NCBI RefSeq assembly: GCF_039541075.1
Contig: NZ_BAABFN010000006.1
Location: 1-64,000, forward strand
Direction of reading: 5' to 3'
DNA length: 64,000 nt
Origin: Compostibacter hankyongensis
GTDB taxonomy: Bacteria; Bacteroidota; Bacteroidia; Chitinophagales; Chitinophagaceae
Shown: positions 37,691-45,652 of the stretch, piece by piece
Position numbering within the stretch: position 1 is the first letter of the stretch
Layout: each line of letters begins with the position of its first letter
Translations under genes and position numbers: made by a program
The notes under the pieces: generated by a model
What the model was told of the DNA's origin: nothing
Databases searched by the model: none
Seen by the model: only the letters and a program-made list of their open reading frames with translations

Positions 37691-38893
37691 ATGGCTGTTA
37701 AAAAATTGCCTGTTACCGTGCTCAGCGGCTTTCTTGGAGCAGGGAAGACAACCTTGCTCAACCACATCCTGCATAATAAAGCGCAGCTCAAAGTGGCCGT
37801 TATTGTCAATGATATGAGCGAGGTGAATATTGACGCCCGCCTGGTGGAAAAGGAAAATACACTCTCCCGGACAGAAGAAAGGCTGGTGGAGATGAGCAAC
37901 GGCTGCATCTGCTGTACACTGCGGGAAGACCTGATGCTGGAGGTAGAACGGCTGGCCAAAGAAAACCGGTTTGATTACCTGCTCATCGAAAGCACGGGTA
38001 TCAGCGAACCGGTACCTGTTGCGCAGACGTTCAATTATATGGACGAAGAGAATGGCATGGACCTTTCCCGGTTCAGCTATATTGATACGATGGTCACCGT
38101 GGTGGATTGCTTTAATTTCTTTAAGGATTTCGGCACAGACGAACTGCTGAAAGACCGTAACCTGACCGATACGGAAGGCGATAATCGCACGATCGTGAAC
38201 CTGCTGACCGATCAGATCGAATTCGCCAATGTCATTGTCCTGAACAAAACGGACCTGGCAGGCAGGGAGGCGGTAGGCATATTGAAAGCCGCCATTCACA
38301 AGCTCAACCCGGGCGCCAAAATTATTGAATCCGTGTGCGGCAAGGTAGATCCCGGAGAAATAATCAATACCGGACTGTTCAACTTTGAAGAAGCGCAATA
38401 TGCTGCCGGATGGCAAAAAGAGCTGGAGGAGGAGCGTCATACGCCTGAAACGGAGGAATACGGCATCAGTTCCTTTGTGTTCCGGGATCAAAGGCCCTTT
38501 CATCCCGGTCGGTTCTGGGAATACCTGAACAAAGCCTTTCCGGCCAACATCATCAGGTCCAAAGGCTTGTTCTGGCTTGCCTCAAGACCGGACGACGCCA
38601 TTAACTTCAGCCAGGCAGGCGGCTCCTCCCAGCTCGAACGTGCAGGCGTATGGTGGTGCAGCATACCTTATTTCAAAAGGATCCGCTACGCAGATTACGT
38701 ATATAACAGGGATCATATCGAAAGCAGGTGGAGCCGGCGATGGGGGGACAGGATGAATGAGATCGTGTTTATCGGGCAAGACATTGAAAAAGAAAAAATG
38801 ATCGCCGGCCTGAAACAATGTCTGTGTACTGAAGCAGAAATAGCGGCCATGGAGAACGGCATTCGCTTTCCGGATGATTTTCCGATCGCATAA
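37691..38893 (+). CDS. COG0523 (CobW/ZNG1-like) metallochaperone GTPase
   Basis: A 400-residue GTPase of the CobW/COG0523 family, predicted to deliver zinc (or another metal) to client enzymes in the cytosol. The P-loop is GFLGAGKTTLLNHIL (K19), the family C-x-C-C metal motif is C72-I-C74-C75 in NGCICCTLREDL, and VIVLNKTDL provides the guanine-specificity motif NKTD. The C-terminal CobW_C domain spans about 250-370 (YGISSFVFRDQRPFHPGRFW). Its control by the divergent Fur-family regulator fits a zinc-starvation response. The lgt gene follows within 30 bp and probably shares the transcript. Confidence 0.92.
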   Translation: MAVKKLPVTVLSGFLGAGKTTLLNHILHNKAQLKVAVIVNDMSEVNIDARLVEKENTLSRTEERLVEMSNGCICCTLREDLMLEVERLAKENRFDYLLIESTGISEPVPVAQTFNYMDEENGMDLSRFSYIDTMVTVVDCFNFFKDFGTDELLKDRNLTDTEGDNRTIVNLLTDQIEFANVIVLNKTDLAGREAVGILKAAIHKLNPGAKIIESVCGKVDPGEIINTGLFNFEEAQYAAGWQKELEEERHTPETEEYGISSFVFRDQRPFHPGRFWEYLNKAFPANIIRSKGLFWLASRPDDAINFSQAGGSSQLERAGVWWCSIPYFKRIRYADYVYNRDHIESRWSRRWGDRMNEIVFIGQDIEKEKMIAGLKQCLCTEAEIAAMENGIRFPDDFPIA

Positions 38894-38919
38894 AAAAGGG
38901 TTTAAATTCCTGAGTGCCA

Positions 38920-39777
38920 ATGAATTTAATGTATGTCCATTGGAGGGCCGATCCGGTCATTTTCCGGTTGGGGGCCTTTTCCTTACGGTATTATTCCGTT
39001 TTGTTTGCCGGCGGTATTGTGTTCTCTTATCTCTTTTTACAAAAGATCTTCCGGCAGGAAGGGATGGACAGCCGTGTCTTTGAAAAATTCGCCATATACA
39101 TCGTTGCCGGCACCGTGGCTGGGGCGCGGCTGGGACATTGTCTTTTTTATGAACCGGGGTATTTCCTGCGCCATCCGCTGGAGATCATTCTTCCGTGGCA
39201 GGGTATGCCGTGGACGGCGGACTTCCGTTTTACCGGCTATCAGGGCCTGGCAAGTCACGGCGGAGCGTTGGGCATATTCCTGGCGGTCTGTCTTTTCTCC
39301 AGAAAATATCCTGTCAGGATCCTGTGGCTACTGGACCGGCTGTCCCTGGTCGTGCCGGTAGCGGGCGCCATGATCCGGCTGGGCAACCTGATGAATTCGG
39401 AGATCATCGGCAGTCCGTCTGAATTGCCCTGGGCTTTTGTCTTTGAGCGGGTCGATAACCTTCCGCGGCATCCTTCGCAATTATATGAGGCCCTGTTGTA
39501 TCTTTCGTTGTTCTGTGTTCTATACCGCCTTTATAAGAAAACCAAAAGCCGGAGCGTTGACGGTATCCTGTTCGGATGGTTCCTGACCGGCCTTTTTCTC
39601 ATCCGCTTTTTTGTAGAATTTTTCAAAGCCAATCAGGAGGCTTTTGAGAACGCGCTGCCGCTGGATATGGGGCAGCTGCTGAGTATTCCTTTTATTATTG
39701 CGGGGGTTATCCTATTGTATAAGAAGCTGATATTAAAACCCCGTCAGCATACTGAAAATGAACCAGCGGCGCTTTAA
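38920..39777 (+). CDS. lgt: Prolipoprotein diacylglyceryl transferase
   Basis: A membrane enzyme (about 285 residues) adding diacylglycerol to the lipobox cysteine of prolipoproteins; the window encodes several such substrates. Seven hydrophobic segments are visible. Family residues include GARLGHCLFYEPGYF, the GYQGLASHGGALGI loop with the essential His, the Lgt signature IRLGNLMNSEIIG and NLPRHPSQLYEALLYL. The ATG at 38920 is preferred to a GTG six bases upstream. It lies 26 bp after the GTPase gene. lgt is normally essential; placement in a presumed Zur-controlled transcript would be unusual. Confidence 0.95.
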   Translation: MNLMYVHWRADPVIFRLGAFSLRYYSVLFAGGIVFSYLFLQKIFRQEGMDSRVFEKFAIYIVAGTVAGARLGHCLFYEPGYFLRHPLEIILPWQGMPWTADFRFTGYQGLASHGGALGIFLAVCLFSRKYPVRILWLLDRLSLVVPVAGAMIRLGNLMNSEIIGSPSELPWAFVFERVDNLPRHPSQLYEALLYLSLFCVLYRLYKKTKSRSVDGILFGWFLTGLFLIRFFVEFFKANQEAFENALPLDMGQLLSIPFIIAGVILLYKKLILKPRQHTENEPAAL

Positions 39778-39871
39778 GGAGCCTTCCATCCCACACCGTC
39801 TGTTGTATGTTTCGCATCTCCTCCCTCCCGCGTTAGATTGCAGTTCCGAGACCGGGGAATGCGGCTGCAAA

Positions 39872-40642
39872 CTACAATTCCCGGATCCAGATATTCCGGA
39901 AGCTGACCGCGCTGCCATGCCCCTGCAGCCGGAGCGGGGCCTTATCATGCAGCTCATAACGGGGCATACCGATATACTGTATGGTACCCTGTATCTCAAA
40001 ATGGTTCAGGGTCAGCACGCCATTGTGCACCACCGTGATATAGGCGGGCTGTTCGACGGAGCCGTTATACCGGAAACGCGGAGCGGTATAATAAATATCG
40101 AAGGTATTCCATTCGCCGGGTTTGCTGGAGGCATTGGCCATGGGGATGGCCTGCTTATAGACGCTTCCGATCTGACCGTTGGAGTAGAGGGGCGTCTCAT
40201 TGTGATAGGAATCGAATATCTGCACTTCATAACGTTCCTGTAAATACACGCCGCTGTTGCCGGCATTGTTATGATCCGGACTGCTCTTGGCATCGGCGGG
40301 TATACGGAACTCCACATGCAGCTGGCAGTCGCCGAACTTCTGTTTGGTCCGGATATCGCCGGTTCCCGGCTTCACCGTCATGGCGCCGTCCTTCAGGATC
40401 CACTGACAGGGCTTTCCGTCTTCGGCCATGACCCAGTTGCCGAGGCTTTTCCCGTCGAAGAGCACGACAGCGTCGGAAGGGGGAGCCCCGTTGACGCCCG
40501 GCGTAACGATCTTGGGCTTCGGCTCCCATACCTCCGTCGCCTCGGGTTTGGTAAAATCCTTTTTGAAAACATCCTGACCATGGGCGGCGGCGCAAAAGCC
40601 CAGCGCCGGCAGGAAAAAGAGAAATTTTTTCATAATGTTCAT
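39872..40642 (-). CDS. DUF1080 (3-keto-disaccharide hydrolase) protein
   Basis: A 256-residue exported protein of PF06439, a concanavalin-like lectin/glucanase fold now associated with hydrolysis of 3-keto-glycosides. Signal peptide 1-21. Landmarks are VVLFDGKSLGNWVMAEDGKP, a WILKDGAMTVKPGTGDIRTK strand, LHVEFRIPADAK, NSGVYLQERYEVQIFDSY and a final PLRLQGHGSAVSFRNIWIREL. It is the last gene of the operon that begins at 49477. Together with the TIM-barrel protein of that operon it suggests oxidation-elimination chemistry on a glycoside (inference). Confidence 0.88.
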   Translation of the reverse strand: MNIMKKFLFFLPALGFCAAAHGQDVFKKDFTKPEATEVWEPKPKIVTPGVNGAPPSDAVVLFDGKSLGNWVMAEDGKPCQWILKDGAMTVKPGTGDIRTKQKFGDCQLHVEFRIPADAKSSPDHNNAGNSGVYLQERYEVQIFDSYHNETPLYSNGQIGSVYKQAIPMANASSKPGEWNTFDIYYTAPRFRYNGSVEQPAYITVVHNGVLTLNHFEIQGTIQYIGMPRYELHDKAPLRLQGHGSAVSFRNIWIREL

Positions 40643-40729
40643 ATTGACAAGTCATGTACAAGATACCGATAAATTTTCAGGCCATCCAATACCCTTCCGG
40701 CACCGGGCAGGCCATACCGGTTGAAGCTG

Positions 40730-42403
40730 TTAATAGCCGGGGTTCTGTTCCAGTCCGGTCTTGTTGATCTCCAGCAAGGGGATGGGCAGGTAATATTCCC
40801 GGGGATTAAATTTCCTTTCCTGCACGGAAACCACGTTATACTGGAGCTTCCCGTTGGGAGAAAGGTTTCCGTTAGCGTCGACCTTTTTCCATTCCACTCC
40901 CTGAGCGTTCTTACCGTCCGTCTCTTCTGCGATCATCCACCTGCGCACATCAAAAAAGCGATGATCTTCAAAACACAGTTCTATTCTTCTTTCGTGCCGG
41001 ATATCCTCAAGCAGCGCCTGCCCGGATGTGTTGACCGGCGGTAGCTTCACCCTGCCGCGGATCTTATTGACATATTCCCTGGCCACATCCTCATGGCCCA
41101 GGTGATATTCGGCCTCGGCATAATCCAGGTAGATCTCCGCCAGCCTGAAGAAGATATAAGGCTGGGTACCCAGTCCCTTGTTGAAGTCCAGGCTTTCGTC
41201 CATGAATTTGCGCATGGTATAACCGGTGACGGCATAGTTCCAGGATTCGGGCCCGTCCCTGGAATCGAGGCCACCGGGCAGATAGAATTCGGTTTCGCGG
41301 CCCCTGTAGGTAGCCCCCTGGTATACGATGTCCGCATAAAAACGCAGTTCCCTGTGTTCATAAGGGTTTTTCTGATCGTAACCGGATGAGGGCGCATCGA
41401 TCCCTTTGCCGTTGTCCATTTGAAAATCGTTCACGAGGGCCTGCGCCGGCACGTTTCCGGACCATCCGTGATAGCCGTTCGGGGTATTGACCTTGTCGAT
41501 ATTCGGATGGTCGAATTCCGCGGAATAAGGACGGGCAAAGATGATCTCCGGGTTTGCGCTCAGGAAGATCCGGGTATAATCCTCCCAGGTCTCTGCCGGC
41601 ATCAGGGAATACTGGTTCAGGTCTATCACCGCCTTAGCGGCATCGGCGGCCTGCTGCCACTTGTCATTCCGGTCGTATTCAAAAAGCGGGCCGTTGGGCG
41701 TTGAAGCAGGATCATGCAGTTTGCTGGCGGCATAAAGCAGCACCTGGGCCTTCAGGGCCAGACAGGCTCCCCGCGTGACCCGTCCCCAGTCGTCGTCGCT
41801 TACGGTCAGCGGCACCATCTCCGCGGCCTCGTCCAGCTCCTTTACGATAAAGTCCACACAGTCCGCATAGCTGTCCCTTTTGGCATCGAACTCGTCGGTC
41901 AGTCCGTACTCCTTTGTCACCAGGGGAACGCCGCCGAACAGCGCGATCAGGTCGGCATAGGCCTTGGCCCGGATGAACCTCATTTCCCCTTTCAGCCGGT
42001 TGACTGTTTCTTCGTCTGCTCCCTCGACCTCATCTATGCGGCTGAGAAATATGTTGATATTCCTTATGCTTTTGTAGGCCTGTGCCCAGCTATCGGAGAA
42101 GACGCCCATGTTGCTCGCATCAATGGTTCCCGAGCTGATGGGCCAGAACCCGTAATCAAACAGCATGAAGGCCTCGTCGCTGGCCGTGGAGAGGAATCCG
42201 CCCGCTCCGGTCTGCGGCCAGCCCCAGCCGCCCAGGTCGTTGTAGCTCGAAAATACCAGCCGCTGCGCCAGGCTGATATCGCTCCATACATCCTCTTCCG
42301 TAAAAGTAGACTTGGACTCGCGGTTCAGCACCTCCTTCTCACAGCCGGAAAAGGCAAGAAGGAGCGTTACGCCGATGAGCCATACATTTATTTTCGTTTT
42401 CAT
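40730..42403 (-). CDS. SusD/RagB-family glycan-binding lipoprotein
   Basis: A 557-residue outer-membrane lipoprotein (lipobox AFSGC near residue 21). Family segments are RLKGEMRFIRAKAYADLIAL and FGGVPLVTKEYGL, LKAQVLLYAASKLHDPA, FRLAEIYLDYAEAEYHLG and the C-terminal RRIELCFEDHRFFDVRRWM followed by YYLPIPLLEINK. It pairs with the SusC gene ending 18 bp upstream. The RagB/SusD type differs clearly from the one at 5869, so a different ligand is expected. Confidence 0.95.
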   Translation of the reverse strand: MKTKINVWLIGVTLLLAFSGCEKEVLNRESKSTFTEEDVWSDISLAQRLVFSSYNDLGGWGWPQTGAGGFLSTASDEAFMLFDYGFWPISSGTIDASNMGVFSDSWAQAYKSIRNINIFLSRIDEVEGADEETVNRLKGEMRFIRAKAYADLIALFGGVPLVTKEYGLTDEFDAKRDSYADCVDFIVKELDEAAEMVPLTVSDDDWGRVTRGACLALKAQVLLYAASKLHDPASTPNGPLFEYDRNDKWQQAADAAKAVIDLNQYSLMPAETWEDYTRIFLSANPEIIFARPYSAEFDHPNIDKVNTPNGYHGWSGNVPAQALVNDFQMDNGKGIDAPSSGYDQKNPYEHRELRFYADIVYQGATYRGRETEFYLPGGLDSRDGPESWNYAVTGYTMRKFMDESLDFNKGLGTQPYIFFRLAEIYLDYAEAEYHLGHEDVAREYVNKIRGRVKLPPVNTSGQALLEDIRHERRIELCFEDHRFFDVRRWMIAEETDGKNAQGVEWKKVDANGNLSPNGKLQYNVVSVQERKFNPREYYLPIPLLEINKTGLEQNPGY

Positions 42404-42421
42404 ATCGCTTCGGTTTTAGGA

Positions 42422-45400
42422 TTAAAAACTTAAACTCAGCCCGAAATCAATGGTTTTTTGCTGGGGATAATATCCCGCATTGGAAGTATTGATCTCCGGA
42501 TCAAATACCCCCTCGATCTTATTGGTGGTCATCAGGTTGACGCCCCGGACATACAACCTTAACCCCGCTATATGCGCCGCAGACAGCCAGTCCGCCGGGA
42601 AATTATAGGCCAGCTCCAGGTTATTCAGCCGGATAAAGGAGGCGTTGTACAGCCAGAAATCGGATGACTTGGTATTGTATATATCCGTGCGTTGATAAGC
42701 GCGGGGATAGCGGGCATTCTTGTTGGCTTCCGTCCACCGGTCATTAAACAGGTATATCGGTTTGTTGCCGCCGTCCAGGAAGAGCAGCATGGTCTGCGCT
42801 TTCGCCTGCCCGCTGAAAAACGCATTCAGCTCAAATCCTCTGTAGCTGAGGCCCAGGTTCATCCCGAACTGGAGCTGCGGTATCGGAGAGGTATACTTCC
42901 TGACCTGGTCATCGCCCGTGATCTGCCCGTCGTCATTCACATCCCTGTATTTGATATCCCCGGGCTTGGTACCCTGGATATGCGGGGATTGGTCAATTTC
43001 TTCCTGGGACTCGTACAGACCGTCGGTCTCATAAACGACCCAGGAATCCATGGGATGTCCTTCCTGTCTCATGTAAGAAGGTACCCCTTTGGGCTCGTCC
43101 ATGAATACAATCTCATTATGGTTGTAGGTCAGGTTACCACCTACGGTATAATTCAGTTTACCGATACTTCCTTTGTGGCTTACAATCATCTCCAGGCCCT
43201 CGTTATTCACCTTGCCCAGGTTCTCCAGCGGCAGCTCCAGCGCGGTATACTGGGGCACGGATTCACTGCGGGTGATCAGGATCTGTCTCCTCTTCGCCCG
43301 GAAATAATCCAGGCTGAAAGCGAGCGCCCCGTTCCATAAAACGCCGTCGATGCCCAGGTTGCTGTTGTTCGATACTTCCCAGGTGATGTTGGGGTTTGCG
43401 GTATTCGCCACAGTGAATCCGTCCTCCCTCCTGGGATTGATGCCAAAAATATAGTAGCTGTTCAGCTGGTATTGTGTCAGGTACTGAAAGGCAGGGATCC
43501 GGTCGTTGCCCATCTTGGCCCAGGAGGCACGGATCTTCAGCTCATTCAGCCAGTCGTGCGCCGGGCTCAGGAACGGTTCATTGGCCATATTCCAGGCCAC
43601 GGCGATCCCCGGGAATATACCGAAGCGTTTCTCTTCGGGGAAGTTGAAGGATCCGTCGCGCCGCAGGGTGAAGTCGAGCAGGTAGGTCCTTTTGAAATTG
43701 TAGCTGAAAGAGCCGAAATAATTGACCCGGCCCGTTTCGCTGGAAGATCCGTTGTTGGTGATCTTGGAGGTGCCGCCGGTGAACAGGTCTACCTTCCGGT
43801 CGCTGATCAGGTCCCTCCGGTAGCCGCTCAGTGTATGCCAGTTGCCCCGCTGCTGTTCATAGGCTACAAATCCGCTGACGTTATGATCGCCAAAGCTCCT
43901 GTCGTAGCTTATCCTGAAGTGGTAGAACTGGGTCTGCGTCATCTCATCGGACTGGTTCAGGGTCCTGGTATTTCCCACATCCTGGTTATCGCCCGGCTGG
44001 GGATCGTATTCCCCGGTGGTCTCATTATACTGGTAAACGGTCCAGGTGTTGTTAAATATCTTCTCGCTGTTGATGTTGAAATCGAATACCCCGTAACCGG
44101 TGAGCGACAGCCCGCGTGTCAGCCAGTCCATGTTCAGGTTAAGGGACAATTTGGACTGGAATATCTTGTTGTTGTGCTCTACCCATCCGGCCTTGTCGCT
44201 GGAGATGATCACCGGGTTCTGACCTTCCGGGCCGCCGACCCCGGGCAGGCTGTTCGGATAGTAGGCCACGTTATACGGATAGGCCCAGCTGGCGATAAAG
44301 GGGATCAGGGAGGATACGTCCCGGGAGGTGCTGTGCTGCTTCTCGAGCCTCCCGGACAGGTCGAACCCTATGCTCAGGTCTTTCGTAATGGCGGCATTGA
44401 TATTGGATCTTATCTGGTATTGGTTGTACCGGAGCGCATCGGAACGGTAGAGCCCCTTTTGCTGCAGATAGTCCCCGCTGACAAAATACTGTACTTTCTC
44501 GCTTCCGCCGGAAGCAGAGATATTGTGGTGCCACGAAGGAGCCCATTGCCTGAATACTTCGTCATAGAAATCGGTGTTGGGATGCGTTAAAGGATCGGAT
44601 CCTGTCTTAAACTTCTGCAGGTCTTCGTCCGACCATTGCTTTACCATTCCGTATCGGTCTGCGATCTCGTTTTCCCAGGTGGCATATTGAAAAGCATCCA
44701 TGTACGTGGGCAGCTTTGTAAAGGCGGAGATCGCGTAATCGGAGGACAACTGGATAACGCTCTTCCCCGGCTTGCCCCGCTTCGTCTTGATCACGATCAC
44801 GCCGTTGGCCGCCTGGGCGCCATAGATCGCTGCGGCGGCATCTTTCAGCACGCTGATGCTTTCGATATCGTTCGGCGACAGATGCGCAAAGCTTTCCCTG
44901 GGTACGCCGTCAATGATGATCAGTGGGGAGTTATCTCCGAGTGTAGCCTTTCCCCGGATAAAGATGGCGGCATTATCGCTGCCGGGGATCCCTCCCCGGT
45001 TGTTGACCACCAGGCCGGGGATCTTGCCTTGAAGGGCTTGTGTAAGGTTCATCTGGGAGGTCCGCTGCAGCACCTTTCCGTCGATATTGGATACCGATCC
45101 CGTTAGTTCTCCTTTGGCCTTTTCGATATAGCCCACTACTACCGCTTCCGAAATAGATCGGATATTGGTCTTCATTTTTATATCGATGGTCGTCCGGCCG
45201 GAGATGCCCACGTCACGGGTGATATAACTGATGGAAGAGAAGGACAGGCTGTCAGTACCCTCCGGGACGGTAAGCCGGTACTTCCCTTCGGCATCCGTCA
45301 CCGTTCCGGTGGTAGTGCCTTTGGCCACGACGTTCACTCCCGCAAGGGGTTCGCCGTGTTCTTCGCTGGTCACTTTTCCCGTAAGGGTCCGGCCGCTTTC

Positions 45401-45484
45401 CTGCGCCTCGGCGTACAGGGAGCAGCACCACAGCATCGCAGCTATCGTGATGATACGGGCAAGTGCTTGTAATTTATTTTTCAT
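42422..45484 (-). CDS. SusC/RagA-family TonB-dependent transporter
   Basis: A 1020-residue outer-membrane transporter (start at 45484, MKNKLQALARIITIAAM; a frame open to 45505 is longer but has no better leader). It has the carboxypeptidase-like N-terminal repeat (RTLTGKVTSEEHGEPLAGVN), the SusC signature ISEAVVVGYIEKAKGELTGS, plug (QALQGKIPGLVVNNRGGIPG, SVLKDAAAAIYGAQAANGV) and barrel ending QQKTIDFGLSLSF. Unlike the transporter at 7413 it has no STN domain, so it does not signal through FecR; control by the AraC protein at 49759 fits. It is third in its operon. Confidence 0.95.
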   Translation of the reverse strand: MKNKLQALARIITIAAMLWCCSLYAEAQESGRTLTGKVTSEEHGEPLAGVNVVAKGTTTGTVTDAEGKYRLTVPEGTDSLSFSSISYITRDVGISGRTTIDIKMKTNIRSISEAVVVGYIEKAKGELTGSVSNIDGKVLQRTSQMNLTQALQGKIPGLVVNNRGGIPGSDNAAIFIRGKATLGDNSPLIIIDGVPRESFAHLSPNDIESISVLKDAAAAIYGAQAANGVIVIKTKRGKPGKSVIQLSSDYAISAFTKLPTYMDAFQYATWENEIADRYGMVKQWSDEDLQKFKTGSDPLTHPNTDFYDEVFRQWAPSWHHNISASGGSEKVQYFVSGDYLQQKGLYRSDALRYNQYQIRSNINAAITKDLSIGFDLSGRLEKQHSTSRDVSSLIPFIASWAYPYNVAYYPNSLPGVGGPEGQNPVIISSDKAGWVEHNNKIFQSKLSLNLNMDWLTRGLSLTGYGVFDFNINSEKIFNNTWTVYQYNETTGEYDPQPGDNQDVGNTRTLNQSDEMTQTQFYHFRISYDRSFGDHNVSGFVAYEQQRGNWHTLSGYRRDLISDRKVDLFTGGTSKITNNGSSSETGRVNYFGSFSYNFKRTYLLDFTLRRDGSFNFPEEKRFGIFPGIAVAWNMANEPFLSPAHDWLNELKIRASWAKMGNDRIPAFQYLTQYQLNSYYIFGINPRREDGFTVANTANPNITWEVSNNSNLGIDGVLWNGALAFSLDYFRAKRRQILITRSESVPQYTALELPLENLGKVNNEGLEMIVSHKGSIGKLNYTVGGNLTYNHNEIVFMDEPKGVPSYMRQEGHPMDSWVVYETDGLYESQEEIDQSPHIQGTKPGDIKYRDVNDDGQITGDDQVRKYTSPIPQLQFGMNLGLSYRGFELNAFFSGQAKAQTMLLFLDGGNKPIYLFNDRWTEANKNARYPRAYQRTDIYNTKSSDFWLYNASFIRLNNLELAYNFPADWLSAAHIAGLRLYVRGVNLMTTNKIEGVFDPEINTSNAGYYPQQKTIDFGLSLSF

Positions 45485-45652
45485 GATTACTTCGGTTTGG
45501 TTCATTCATCTTTTTGGCGGCGGAGCCATCCGGGCAATAGGCCGCCTTCCGCAACGAAACCGGGCTGCGCCGGGTCCGTTACAGTCATTGCCCTGCCTTG
45601 ACGCCCCGTTTTTCAGAGCATCCAGGCCTTGTTTAAGGCAATCCGTGTCCGG

